Source: Candidatus Choladousia intestinavium (GTDB lineage: Bacteria > Bacillota > Clostridia > Lachnospirales > Lachnospiraceae). Taken from it: a DNA stretch of 54,147 nucleotides. Below the pieces are notes generated by a model that was given only the letters and a program-made list of their open reading frames with translations, was not told the origin of the DNA and did no database searches. Each line of letters starts with the position of its first letter. Position 1 is the stretch's first letter. This document shows positions 40,934-48,992 of this stretch, piece by piece. The stretch covers positions 1 through 54,147 of the forward strand of contig DVGK01000142.1 in NCBI GenBank assembly GCA_018712785.1. Direction: 5' to 3'. A program made the position numbers and the translations under genes.

Positions 40934-42112
40934 ATGAAAAAAAGAAAAAAGTATGCCGCGGTCCTGCTGCTTTCATGGGCTCTTGGAATTTGTCCGGCCC
41001 AGGCGGCGGAGGATCTGGAATTATACGCCCGCAGCGCCGTATTAATGGACGGAAGCAGCGGGCGTATTCTTTATGGAAAAGAGGAAGCGCAGCCCATGCC
41101 CATGGCCAGCACCACCAAGATCATGACCTGTATTCTGGCCCTGGAAGAAGCGGGAGGGCTTGAGGGGGCGGCGAAGACCGTATGCGCGGCGTCTGCCCAG
41201 GCGGCCTCCCAACCCCAGGTAAAGCTTGGAATGCAGCCGGGAGAAACGTTTTATCTCTCCGATCTGCTTTACTCTCTGATGCTGGAATCCCACAACGATA
41301 CGGCTGTCTGCATCGGGGAAACCCTGGCGGGCAGCGTGGAAGGCTTTGCGGAAAAAATGAATGAGAAGGCCCGGGAGATCGGATGCGAAGATACGTATTA
41401 TATTACCCCCAATGGGCTGGATGCGTCGGATCGGGAAGGCATTCACCATACTACGGCAGAGGACCTGGCCCTGGTTATGCGCTACTGCCTGGCGCTGTCG
41501 CCGGAGGCGGAGGATTTTGTCAGGGTTACCTCAGCCCCCTCGTACACTTTTACAGATGTACAAGGAAGCCGGAGCTTTTCCTGCAGCAATCACAATGCTT
41601 TTCTGAACATGATGGAGGGCGCCCTTTCCGGAAAAACCGGATACACGGCTGACGCGGGGTACTGTTATGTGGGAGCTCTGAAAAGGGATGACACGCTGCT
41701 GATTGTCTCCCTGCTGGCCTGCGGCTGGCCGGGGAACAAGGGGTACAAGTGGATTGACACAAGAAAGCTGATGGAATACGGACTGGAGCATTACAGGATG
41801 GTAAATATTACAGAGGGAGAGCTTTCCCTTCCGGATGTTATAGTCCGGGACGGACAGCAGGAGACCGTGAAGCTTACGGCGCAGATTCCCGCTGTAAGGA
41901 TGCTGATGAAGGAGGGAGAACGGGTACAGCGGACTCTGCGGCTTAAAAGCACGGTAAAGGCGCCGCTGAGCCGGGGACAGGAGATGGGGCAGCTCCTTTA
42001 TCTGGTGGAGGGGGTTCCCTATGCCGGGGCTATGGTGACGGCAGACGAATCTGTAGGGGCTTATGATTACTCTTTCTGCCTGGAAAGAATCGTGGAAGAA
42101 TTCTGTTTGTAG
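40934..42112 (+). CDS. D-alanyl-D-alanine carboxypeptidase, second S11 paralogue
   Basis: 392 residues with a signal peptide (AQA-AE, cleavage near residue 25). Active-site motifs: Ser59-Thr-Thr-Lys62, Ser119-His-Asn (SxN with His as the middle residue) and Lys234-Thr-Gly. The C-terminal PBP5-like beta domain runs from about residue 285 and the chain ends in a hydrophobic/amphipathic stretch. It resembles DacF/DacB-type sporulation or vegetative carboxypeptidases. It is a diverged paralogue of the protein at 37361 with motifs at the same residue numbers. ScpAB lies between them. GGGAGG precedes the ATG. Confidence 0.92.
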   Translation: MKKRKKYAAVLLLSWALGICPAQAAEDLELYARSAVLMDGSSGRILYGKEEAQPMPMASTTKIMTCILALEEAGGLEGAAKTVCAASAQAASQPQVKLGMQPGETFYLSDLLYSLMLESHNDTAVCIGETLAGSVEGFAEKMNEKAREIGCEDTYYITPNGLDASDREGIHHTTAEDLALVMRYCLALSPEAEDFVRVTSAPSYTFTDVQGSRSFSCSNHNAFLNMMEGALSGKTGYTADAGYCYVGALKRDDTLLIVSLLACGWPGNKGYKWIDTRKLMEYGLEHYRMVNITEGELSLPDVIVRDGQQETVKLTAQIPAVRMLMKEGERVQRTLRLKSTVKAPLSRGQEMGQLLYLVEGVPYAGAMVTADESVGAYDYSFCLERIVEEFCL

Positions 42113-42125
42113 GAGCGTTTACCCC

Positions 42126-42154
42126 TTGCATTTTTAACTCAAAAAGGGTACTAT
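42126..42154 (+). promoter_or_regulatory. Promoter of the decarboxylase/Na+ pump operon
   Basis: TTGCAT (42126-42131), 17 bases, TACTAT (42149-42154), 50 bases before the first ATG. The following 5.5 kb has no terminator until 47694. Confidence 0.6.
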
Positions 42155-42204
42155 ATACTAGGCAGAAATTAGTCATATTTTAATATAAGATGGAGGACTG
42201 TAGA

Positions 42205-43641
42205 ATGAGTAATACATCACAAAGCTTAGCGGGCAAGAGGATATGCGGCTTGCTTGATGAGAACAGTTTTGTTGAGATCGGTGCCAACGTAACTGCCAGA
42301 AGCACGGATTTCAACATGCAGCAGACAGAAACACCGGGTGACGGAGTTATAACCGGCTATGGCGTGATCGCAGGGCGCCTGGTTTATGTATACAGTCAGG
42401 ATGCTTCTGTTTTAGGGGGTACCATCGGTGAGATGCATGCAAAGAAGATTACTGCTCTTTACGACATGGCTATGAAAATGGGCGCTCCCGTCATCGGCCT
42501 TCTGGACTGCGCGGGACTGAGGCTTCAGGAAGCTACTGACGCTCTGAATGCCTTCGGCGAGATTTATCAGAAGCAGACCATGGCTTCCGGTGTGGTTCCG
42601 CAGATCGCGGCGGTCTTTGGAAGATGCGGCGGCGGGCTGGCTCTCGTTCCGGCTCTTGCGGACTTCACTTTTATGGAAGGAACGAAGGCAGAGCTGTTCG
42701 TGAACACGCCCAATGCTCTGGCAGGAAATACAAAAGAAAAGTGCAATACCGCGTCGGCCGAATTCCAGAGCGCTGAGACGGGGCTTGTGGACTTCGTGGG
42801 AAGCGAGGAAGAGATTCTTTCTCAGATCCGTGAGCTTGTGGATCTGCTTCCTTCTAATAATGAGGATGACAGCTACTATCAGGAATGCAGCGATGACCTG
42901 AACCGCGTATGCACGGATCTGGCCAACGCGCTGGGAGATCCTGCCGTTCTGGCAGCGGATCTTGCCGACGGTCATAATTTCCTGGAAGTGAAGAAAGAGT
43001 ACGCTAAAGATATGGTGACCGGCTTTATCCGGCTGAACGGGGCTACGGTAGGCGTTGTGGCGAACCGTTCTGAGCTTTATGATGAGGAGGGAAATACAGC
43101 GGAGACCTTTGACTGTGCCCTCAGCGCCAAAGGCGCCGTGAAAGCGGCGGAGTTTGTGAACTTCTGTGACGCCTTTGAGCTTCCGGTTCTTTCCATCACA
43201 AATGTAGAGGGCTTTAAGGCAAGCAAATGCACGGAGAAGAGAATCGCCAAAGCGGCTGCCAAGCTCACCTACGCTTTTGCCAACGCAACGGTTCCCAAGG
43301 TAAACGTCATTACCGGAAAAGCATTCGGAAGCGCGTATGTGGCAATGAACAGCAAGGCGGTAGGCGCGGATGTGACCTTTGCCTGGAGTCAGGCTCAGAT
43401 CGGCATGATGGAGCCTCAGCTGGCCGCGAAGATCATGTATGAGAAGGAAAGCGCCACCGTGATCAACGAGAAAGCGGCAGAGTATGCGGCTCTTCAGTCC
43501 AGCGCCATGGCAGCAGCCAGAAGGGGCTATGTGGATACGGTCATTGAAGCGGAGGATACAAGGAAATACGTAATCGGCGCTTTTGAAATGCTGTTCACGA
43601 AGAGAGAGGATCGCCCGTCCAAAAAACACGGAACGGTTTAA
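42205..43641 (+). CDS. mmdA: Acyl-CoA carboxyltransferase subunit (MmdA / transcarboxylase 12S type)
   Basis: 478 residues from ATG 42205, eight bases behind GGAGG; an in-frame ATG at 42190 overlaps that site. The crotonase-like carboxyltransferase fold shows GDGVITGYGVIAGRLVYVYSQD, MKMGAPVIGLLDCAGLRLQE and CGGGLALVPALADF in the N-half. LSITNVEGFKASK and KVNVITGKAFGSAYVAMNSK lie in the C-half. It moves carboxyl between carboxybiotin and an acyl-CoA such as propionyl-CoA or glutaconyl-CoA; the acyl group cannot be told. It is slightly shorter than typical MmdA (about 510). First gene of the operon with OadG, biotin carrier, OadB and an OadA-type subunit. Confidence 0.88.
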   Translation: MSNTSQSLAGKRICGLLDENSFVEIGANVTARSTDFNMQQTETPGDGVITGYGVIAGRLVYVYSQDASVLGGTIGEMHAKKITALYDMAMKMGAPVIGLLDCAGLRLQEATDALNAFGEIYQKQTMASGVVPQIAAVFGRCGGGLALVPALADFTFMEGTKAELFVNTPNALAGNTKEKCNTASAEFQSAETGLVDFVGSEEEILSQIRELVDLLPSNNEDDSYYQECSDDLNRVCTDLANALGDPAVLAADLADGHNFLEVKKEYAKDMVTGFIRLNGATVGVVANRSELYDEEGNTAETFDCALSAKGAVKAAEFVNFCDAFELPVLSITNVEGFKASKCTEKRIAKAAAKLTYAFANATVPKVNVITGKAFGSAYVAMNSKAVGADVTFAWSQAQIGMMEPQLAAKIMYEKESATVINEKAAEYAALQSSAMAAARRGYVDTVIEAEDTRKYVIGAFEMLFTKREDRPSKKHGTV

Positions 43642-43655
43642 GCGAGGTGAATCAC

Positions 43656-44588
43656 ATGAAACATAGATTAAGTGCAATACTGCTTGCAGCGGGGCTGACC
43701 GTATCTGCCTTCTCCATGGGCGTATCGGCAGAAGAGACAGAGACGGAGGCCGGGCAGCAGGCTACGGAGGCTGTGACAGAGGAAGCAGCCAAGGAGGAAG
43801 AAGAGGTTCAGGAAGCTTTAAGCGAGGCGGAGTCTGAACTGGCTTCTCAGGAGGAAGCTTCCCAGAGTGAGGCTTCCGGCGCGGAGACAGAAGGAGAGAC
43901 TGAATCAGAGTCCATGTCTGAGGAGGAATACTACATCAGCATTGCGGAGTCCTACCTTCAGACCTTAAGCGACATGAACGATGAGAGCCTTGCGGCGATG
44001 CAGGAGAGCGACGATGCAGGCTCCGCCCTGGTTGCCTTAAACTGGTCTTCCATGCAGGGAGAGCTTGGGGACTTTGAGGAAGTCACCAGCGTGGAAGTAT
44101 CTACGGAAGGGCAGAATCTGATCCTTCTTGCCCATGCGAAATATGAGGAAGTGGAGGACACCACAGATGTGGAGGTGACCTTTACTTTTACGCTGCAGAG
44201 CACCTCCATGGTACTCTCAAACATTGAGTGGGAAGTTGAGTATCCTATGAGCACTCTGCTTCAGAGAGCCGGCCTGAATACTGTGATGGGCCTGGCGGTA
44301 GTATTTGTAGCTTTAGCATTCCTGACTTTCGTAATCGGAAAGCTTCACCTTATTTCTGATTTCGTAGAAGGAAAGGAAAAGAAAGAAGAGAAGCCTGCGC
44401 CGCAGATCCAGACGGCGCCTGTACAGGAGGCTCAGGAGACCGTACCGGAGGAAGAAGAACTGACAGACGATCTGGAGCTGGTGGCAGTGATCGCGGCGGC
44501 CATTGCCGCATCGGAGAACAAATCTCCGGAGGGATTCGTAGTGCGGTCCATCCGGAAAGCAAATAAAAGAAACTGGCGCAACGCCTGA
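43656..44588 (+). CDS. OadG-family Na+ pump gamma subunit with large exported domain
   Basis: 310 residues from ATG 43656, six bases after GAGGTG; a GTG at 43647 is an alternative. Typical OadG is about 80-120 residues. Here a cleavable signal peptide (VSA-EE) is followed by a Glu-rich linker (about 25-85). Next comes a folded extracytoplasmic domain (about 88-200, with SYLQTLSDMNDESL and VTFTFTLQSTSM). Then comes the OadG membrane helix GLNTVMGLAVVFVALAFLTF and the cytoplasmic tail ending EGFVVRSIRKANKRNW. The tail motif contacts the carboxyltransferase and BCCP in known pumps. The added domain is of unknown role. Confidence 0.85.
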   Translation: MKHRLSAILLAAGLTVSAFSMGVSAEETETEAGQQATEAVTEEAAKEEEEVQEALSEAESELASQEEASQSEASGAETEGETESESMSEEEYYISIAESYLQTLSDMNDESLAAMQESDDAGSALVALNWSSMQGELGDFEEVTSVEVSTEGQNLILLAHAKYEEVEDTTDVEVTFTFTLQSTSMVLSNIEWEVEYPMSTLLQRAGLNTVMGLAVVFVALAFLTFVIGKLHLISDFVEGKEKKEEKPAPQIQTAPVQEAQETVPEEEELTDDLELVAVIAAAIAASENKSPEGFVVRSIRKANKRNWRNA

Positions 44589-44615
44589 ATACCTTGATTA
44601 CAGGAGGATAGACAG

Positions 44616-45035
44616 ATGAAAACTTATACAATTACAGTAAATGGAAATGTGTACGATGTGACAGTGGAAGAGGGAACCGCAGGAGCGGCAGCACCTGCTC
44701 CGGCGCCTGCAGCGCCCAAGGCAGCTCCGGCTCCGAAGCCGGCTCCCGCGGCGCCTAAGGCAGCTCCGGCTCCCGCACAGCAGGCAGCGCCCGCTCCGGC
44801 ACCTGCGGCAGGCAGCGCCGGATCCGTACAGGTAACAGCTTCTGTTCCCGGAAAGATCTGCAGCATTGAAGCAAAGGTAGGCCAGGCTGTGAAAGCCGGA
44901 GATTCCATTGTAGTTCTGGAAGCCATGAAGATGGAGATCCCTGTTGTTGCGCCTCAGGACGGTACAGTGGCAAGTATTAATGTAACGGCAGGCCAGGCTG
45001 TGGAATCTGGCGACGTTCTTGCGACTATGAACTAA
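44616..45035 (+). CDS. Biotin carboxyl carrier protein of decarboxylase complex
   Basis: 139 residues in three parts: a short N-terminal segment (KTYTITVNGNVYDVTVEEG), an Ala/Pro linker (about 23-68), and a biotinyl domain from SVPGKICSIEAKVGQAVKAG. The biotinylated lysine is Lys105 in EAMKMEIPV. The carrier shuttles carboxyl between the two carboxyltransferases and the membrane beta subunit. The long Ala/Pro linker is typical for GcdC/MmdC-type carriers. AGGAGG lies just upstream. Confidence 0.95.
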   Translation: MKTYTITVNGNVYDVTVEEGTAGAAAPAPAPAAPKAAPAPKPAPAAPKAAPAPAQQAAPAPAPAAGSAGSVQVTASVPGKICSIEAKVGQAVKAGDSIVVLEAMKMEIPVVAPQDGTVASINVTAGQAVESGDVLATMN

Positions 45036-45052
45036 GGACAGGGGGTAATAAA

Positions 45053-46210
45053 ATGTCTTATATAACAACAACGCTGGGAAATCTTCTGGATCAGACAGCC
45101 TTTCTGAATCTTACAGTGGGAAATTATGTCATGATCCTGGTTGCCTGTGTGTTCTTGTATCTGGCCATCAAGCATGGCTTTGAACCCCTGCTCCTGGTTC
45201 CCATTGCTTTCGGCATGCTGCTGGTAAATATCTACCCGGATATCATGGCGGAGCCCTATGTGGACGCGGCCGGAGTAGAGCATGCGGGAGGCCTGCTTCA
45301 TTATTTCTATGTGCTGGATGAGTGGAGTATCTTCCCCTCTCTGATCTTTATGGGAGTGGGGGCAATGACGGATTTCGGTCCTCTGATCGCCAATCCAAGC
45401 AGCTTCCTTATGGGAGCCGCCGCTCAGCTGGGTATCTATGTTGCGTATTTCCTGGCGATCTTTATGGGATTTGACGGAAAAGCGGCAGCGGCCATTTCCA
45501 TTATCGGAGGTGCGGACGGTCCTACGTCCATTTTCCTGGCCGGCAAGCTGGGCCAGACAGACATTATGGGGCCCATAGCCGTAGCAGCCTATTCCTATAT
45601 GTCTCTGGTGCCGATTATTCAGCCGCCTATTATGAAGCTTCTGACTACAGACAAGGAGAGAAAGATCAAGATGGAGCAGCTTCGTCCTGTCTCCAAGCTG
45701 GAGAAGATTCTTTTCCCCATCATCATTACCATTGTAGTCTGCCTGCTTCTCCCCTCTGTGGCACCTCTGGTAGGTATGCTTATGCTGGGTAATCTTTTCA
45801 GGGAGAGCGGCGTGGTAAAGCAGCTGACGGAGACAGCATCCAATGCTATGATGTATATCGTAGTAATCCTGCTGGGAACTTCTGTAGGAGCGACTACCAG
45901 CGCGGAAGCTTTCCTGAATATGGATACAATTAAAATCGTAATTCTCGGTCTGATTGCATTCGCCTTTGGTACCGCCGGAGGTGTGCTCCTGGGCAAGCTT
46001 ATGTGCAAACTCTCAGGAGGGAAGATCAATCCTCTGATCGGTTCGGCCGGAGTGTCCGCCGTGCCTATGGCGGCCCGTGTATCTCAGAAGGTAGGAGCGG
46101 AGTATGATCCTACAAACTTCCTGCTGATGCACGCCATGGGGCCCAATGTGGCAGGCGTAATCGGCACTGCCGTGGCAGCCGGTACATTTATGGCGATTTT
46201 CGGCGTATAA
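45053..46210 (+). CDS. oadB: Na+-pumping decarboxylase beta subunit (OadB/MmdB/GcdB)
   Basis: 385 residues with about ten membrane segments. The highly conserved reentrant-loop motif GGADGPTSIFLAGKL is present with Asp155 corresponding to the essential sodium/proton-linked aspartate of the family. PLLLVPIAFGMLLVN, PSLIFMGVGAMTDFGPLIANP and the terminal NVAGVIGTAVAAG stretch also match. It decarboxylates carboxybiotin and exports Na+ with the energy released. GGGGG lies before the ATG, 17 bases after the carrier gene. Confidence 0.96.
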   Translation: MSYITTTLGNLLDQTAFLNLTVGNYVMILVACVFLYLAIKHGFEPLLLVPIAFGMLLVNIYPDIMAEPYVDAAGVEHAGGLLHYFYVLDEWSIFPSLIFMGVGAMTDFGPLIANPSSFLMGAAAQLGIYVAYFLAIFMGFDGKAAAAISIIGGADGPTSIFLAGKLGQTDIMGPIAVAAYSYMSLVPIIQPPIMKLLTTDKERKIKMEQLRPVSKLEKILFPIIITIVVCLLLPSVAPLVGMLMLGNLFRESGVVKQLTETASNAMMYIVVILLGTSVGATTSAEAFLNMDTIKIVILGLIAFAFGTAGGVLLGKLMCKLSGGKINPLIGSAGVSAVPMAARVSQKVGAEYDPTNFLLMHAMGPNVAGVIGTAVAAGTFMAIFGV

Positions 46211-46240
46211 GTCCGTATTGAAAGAAAACAGGAGGAAAAA

Positions 46241-47653
46241 ATGGCAGAACAAGTTAAAAAACCGATAAAAATCACAGAGACGATTCTGCGTGACGCGCAT
46301 CAGTCCCTGATTGCAACAAGAATGACGACTGAGCAGATGCTTCCCATTGTGGACAAGCTGGATAAGGTGGGATACCACTCTGTAGAGTGCTGGGGCGGCG
46401 CTACCTTTGACGCCTGCCTTCGCTTCCTGAAGGAAGATCCATGGGAAAGGCTCCGCAAGCTCAGAGACGGATTTAAGAATACAAAGCTGCAGATGCTGTT
46501 CAGAGGACAGAACATCCTGGGCTACAGACCGTACGCGGATGACGTGGTAGAATATTTTGTTCAGAAATCCGTAGCCAACGGAATTGACATTATCCGTATC
46601 TTTGACTGTATGAACGATATCCGGAACCTGCAGACCGCCGTTACAGCGGCCAACCGGGAGAAAGGACATGCCCAGGTGGCTATGTCTTATACTCTGGGAG
46701 ATGCCTATACGCTGGAGTACTGGGTGGATCTGGCTAAGAGAATCGAGGATATGGGGGCTAACTCCATCTGCATCAAGGATATGGCAGGCCTGCTCCTTCC
46801 CTATAAAGCCACAGAGCTTGTGACGGCTCTGAAGGAGAATGTCTCCATTCCCATTCAGCTGCATACCCATTACACATCCGGCGTGGCTTCCATGACTTAC
46901 TTAAAAGCAGTGGAAGCAGGTGTGGATGTGATTGATACAGCCATGTCCCCCTTCGCTCTGGGTACTTCTCAGCCGGCTACTGAGGTTATGGTGGAAACCT
47001 TCCGGGGAACGCCCTATGATACAGGGTTTGACCAGAATCTTCTGGCAGAGATCGCGGATTACTTCCGTCCTCTCCGGGATCAGGCTCTGGAATCCGGACT
47101 TCTCAATCCCAAGAATCTGGGCGTGGATATTAAGACTCTGCTGTATCAGGTGCCGGGCGGAATGCTCTCCAACCTGACCTCCCAGCTGAAGGAGCAGCAT
47201 GCGGAGGACAAATTCTACGATGTGCTGAAAGAGGTTCCGAGAGTAAGAAAGGATCTGGGCGAACCGCCTCTGGTGACTCCTTCTTCTCAGATCGTAGGTA
47301 CGCAGGCAGTGTTCAACGTGCTTATGGGCGAGCGCTACAAGATGGTGACCAAAGAGACAAAGGCAGTTCTCTCCGGAGAATACGGCGCTACAGCGAAGCC
47401 TTTCAATCCTGAGGTTCAGAAGAAGTGCATTGGAGACAAGAAGCCGATTACCTGCCGTCCGGCAGATCTGATTCCCGATGAGCTGGATACTCTCCGGGGA
47501 GAGATGGCCCAGTGGTCCGAGCAGGATGAAGACGTTCTGTCCTACGCTCTTTTCCCGCAGGTGGCAGTCGATTTCTTCAAGTACAGACAGGCACAGGAGA
47601 AGAAAGTGGATCCTACAGTGGCAGATGCTGAAAATAAAGCGTATCCGGTATAA
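46241..47653 (+). CDS. oadA: Oxaloacetate/pyruvate carboxyltransferase subunit (OadA / transcarboxylase 5S type)
   Basis: 470 residues of TIM-barrel carboxyltransferase: ITETILRDAHQSLIATRMTT, ECWGGATFDACLRFL, LFRGQNILGYRPYADDVV, IFDCMNDIRN, IKDMAGLL and the metal ligands in IQLHTHYTSG. The catalytic lysine region KDMAG is intact. The C-terminal conserved domain (PGGMLSNLTSQLKEQ, PPLVTPSSQIVGTQAV) is present, but the fused biotin domain found in many OadA proteins is absent. The carrier is instead the separate protein at 44616. It transfers carboxyl between biotin and pyruvate/oxaloacetate. Last gene of the operon, followed by a terminator. Confidence 0.95.
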   Translation: MAEQVKKPIKITETILRDAHQSLIATRMTTEQMLPIVDKLDKVGYHSVECWGGATFDACLRFLKEDPWERLRKLRDGFKNTKLQMLFRGQNILGYRPYADDVVEYFVQKSVANGIDIIRIFDCMNDIRNLQTAVTAANREKGHAQVAMSYTLGDAYTLEYWVDLAKRIEDMGANSICIKDMAGLLLPYKATELVTALKENVSIPIQLHTHYTSGVASMTYLKAVEAGVDVIDTAMSPFALGTSQPATEVMVETFRGTPYDTGFDQNLLAEIADYFRPLRDQALESGLLNPKNLGVDIKTLLYQVPGGMLSNLTSQLKEQHAEDKFYDVLKEVPRVRKDLGEPPLVTPSSQIVGTQAVFNVLMGERYKMVTKETKAVLSGEYGATAKPFNPEVQKKCIGDKKPITCRPADLIPDELDTLRGEMAQWSEQDEDVLSYALFPQVAVDFFKYRQAQEKKVDPTVADAENKAYPV

Positions 47654-47693
47654 TTCCTGAGACTGCGGAAAGAAAATAAGATTCCATATAAGG

Positions 47694-47734
47694 CTGATGC
47701 GAAATCCGGGTTTTGGGGTTTTGCATCAGTTTTT
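47694..47734 (+). terminator. Intrinsic terminator of the decarboxylase operon
   Basis: CTGATGCGAAA pairs with TTTTGCATCAG (one G-T), loop of about 14 bases, then TTTTT. It closes the five-gene operon. Confidence 0.85.
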
Positions 47735-47745
47735 CATTCATGACA

Positions 47746-47776
47746 AATAGAAAGTTCGAGGGGCGTGTTTTCTATT
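47746..47776 (+). repeat. Dispersed hairpin family B, copy 1
   Basis: A 31-base element with complementary ends AATAGAAA and TTTCTATT and a conserved middle containing GTT, GG and GTG. It matches the element at 54046-54076 at 26 of 31 positions. It lies 12 bases after a terminator and nine bases before the AAAGGAG of thiN. Confidence 0.6.
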
Positions 47777-47798
47777 GTTGTTTTAAAGGAGAGTGGCA

Positions 47799-48464
47799 AT
47801 GAAAGGACAGAGAAAAGAACCGGCCTGTTTCATCGTAGGCGCCGGAAGCTTTGACGGATTTCTCACAGAGCCTCAGGAGGGAGATCTGGTGATCGCGGCG
47901 GACGGAGGCTATGCTTACCTGAAAAGACTTGGCAGAGAGCCGGATGTTCTCATGGGAGACTTCGACTCCTTGAAAGAAATTCCCCAGAGGGAGCTGATCC
48001 GCCATTCCCCCATCAAAGATGATACGGATATGGCTCTTGCGGTGGCTTACGCCAGGGAAAGAGGGTTTCGCAGCTTTTATCTGTATGGGGGCCTTGGAGG
48101 CAGGCTGGACCACACTCTGGCAAACCTCCAGCTTATGACCATGCTTTCCAGAGAGAAGCTTCAGTGCCATATGGTAGGAGAAGGGAACGTGATTACAGCC
48201 ATTACAGAGGAGAAAATCTGTTTCCCCAAAAGTGCCGCGGGAATGATTTCTGTTTTCTGCGCGGGGGAGGAAGCACTGGGCGTTACGGAACGCGGACTTA
48301 AGTATACCCTTTCTCAGGCCAGGCTCACCTGTGAGCGGGCTTTGGGGGTCAGCAATGAATTTACGGGAGAGGAAAGCTGGATTGAAGTAAGGAAGGGAAC
48401 TCTGATCCTTCTGTGGGGAGCGGAAAACGGACTGGAAGGGGGACGAAAAGATGCAGAAAGATAA
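47799..48464 (+). CDS. thiN: Thiamine pyrophosphokinase
   Basis: 221 residues from ATG 47799, seven bases after AAAGGAG; a GTG at 47793 is less well placed. Catalytic-domain motifs: VIAADGGYAYLKRLGREPDVLMGDFDSL, SPIKDDTDMALAVAYA, and YGGLGGRLDHTLANLQLM. The C-terminal B1-binding half has GEGNVITAITEE and ALGVSNEFTG. It converts thiamine and ATP to thiamine pyrophosphate, the cofactor of pyruvate and 2-oxoacid enzymes. No TPP riboswitch precedes it. It overlaps the next gene by 14 bases. Confidence 0.93.
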   Translation: MKGQRKEPACFIVGAGSFDGFLTEPQEGDLVIAADGGYAYLKRLGREPDVLMGDFDSLKEIPQRELIRHSPIKDDTDMALAVAYARERGFRSFYLYGGLGGRLDHTLANLQLMTMLSREKLQCHMVGEGNVITAITEEKICFPKSAAGMISVFCAGEEALGVTERGLKYTLSQARLTCERALGVSNEFTGEESWIEVRKGTLILLWGAENGLEGGRKDAER

Positions 48465-48876
48465 ATACGGGCCGGAGTCTTACGGCGGAATGCGGCTCTG
48501 GGTATTCCTGTTCTTTTTACTTACCGTGTATTTCAGTCTCTGGGAAGTGAGGCTTCCCCATACTGTGACAGCAGGAATCTCCTTCGGAATTTTTGCCCAC
48601 GCCGGGGCCGTCCTTCTGTACGCGGCTATGCTGATCACCGGAAAGATCTACTGGACCGGGGAGATTACGTATCAGGAAGCGGCAGGGGCGGGAAAAAGCG
48701 CGAGACGAGGATTCGCGCTGAAAAGGCTCTGGGTGTTTCTGGCCGGTGCGGCTGTGTGCTGCGGCTACGCCTACCTGCGCTCCGGGGGCCTTCAGGGAGG
48801 CTCCATTCAGGACTCTCTGGTATCCGCCGCCATTTTCTGTGTCTCTATAAGAGGCGCTTCCAGGATTTCTTTGTAA
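48451..48876 (+). CDS. Membrane protein of unknown function
   Basis: 141 residues with four probable membrane helices, at about 15-32, 41-62, 90-108 and 118-135, joined by short basic loops (GKSARRGFALKRLW). The start overlaps the end of thiN by 14 bases with GGAAGGGGG ahead, so the two are translationally coupled. No conserved family is recognised. A link to thiamine is only suggested by position. Confidence 0.6.
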   Translation: MQKDKYGPESYGGMRLWVFLFFLLTVYFSLWEVRLPHTVTAGISFGIFAHAGAVLLYAAMLITGKIYWTGEITYQEAAGAGKSARRGFALKRLWVFLAGAAVCCGYAYLRSGGLQGGSIQDSLVSAAIFCVSIRGASRISL

Positions 48877-48903
48877 ATGAGACGGAAATTTGCGAATTTT
48901 AAC

Positions 48904-48932
48904 TTGCCTAAATTTAAAAAAAATTATACAAT
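48904..48932 (+). promoter_or_regulatory. Promoter of the GH25 lysozyme gene, abutting hairpin A copy 3
   Basis: TTGCCT (48904-48909), 17 A/T-rich bases, TACAAT (48927-48932). The hairpin left arm begins at the very next base, so RNA would start inside it. Confidence 0.55.
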
Positions 48933-48972
48933 AGCGTCAGCGTACAGGAAAAAATTTCCGGTCGCTGGCGCT
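48933..48972 (+). repeat. Dispersed hairpin family A, copy 3
   Basis: AGCGTCAGCG (48933-48942) pairs with CGCTGGCGCT (48963-48972); inside, AC/GT and GGAAA/TTTCC continue the stem to a tiny A loop. It shares AGCGTCAG, CTGGCG and the GGAA...ATTTCC head with the copies at 13205 and 23792. The gene after it starts 21 bases downstream. Confidence 0.7.
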
Positions 48973-48992
48973 GTCTGTTTAGAGGAAAGAGA

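Noticed and set aside
47735-47798. Possible TPP riboswitch before thiN
   Set aside because: The conserved CTGAGA and ACCTGA blocks are absent; the gap holds only the tail after a terminator and hairpin B copy 1.
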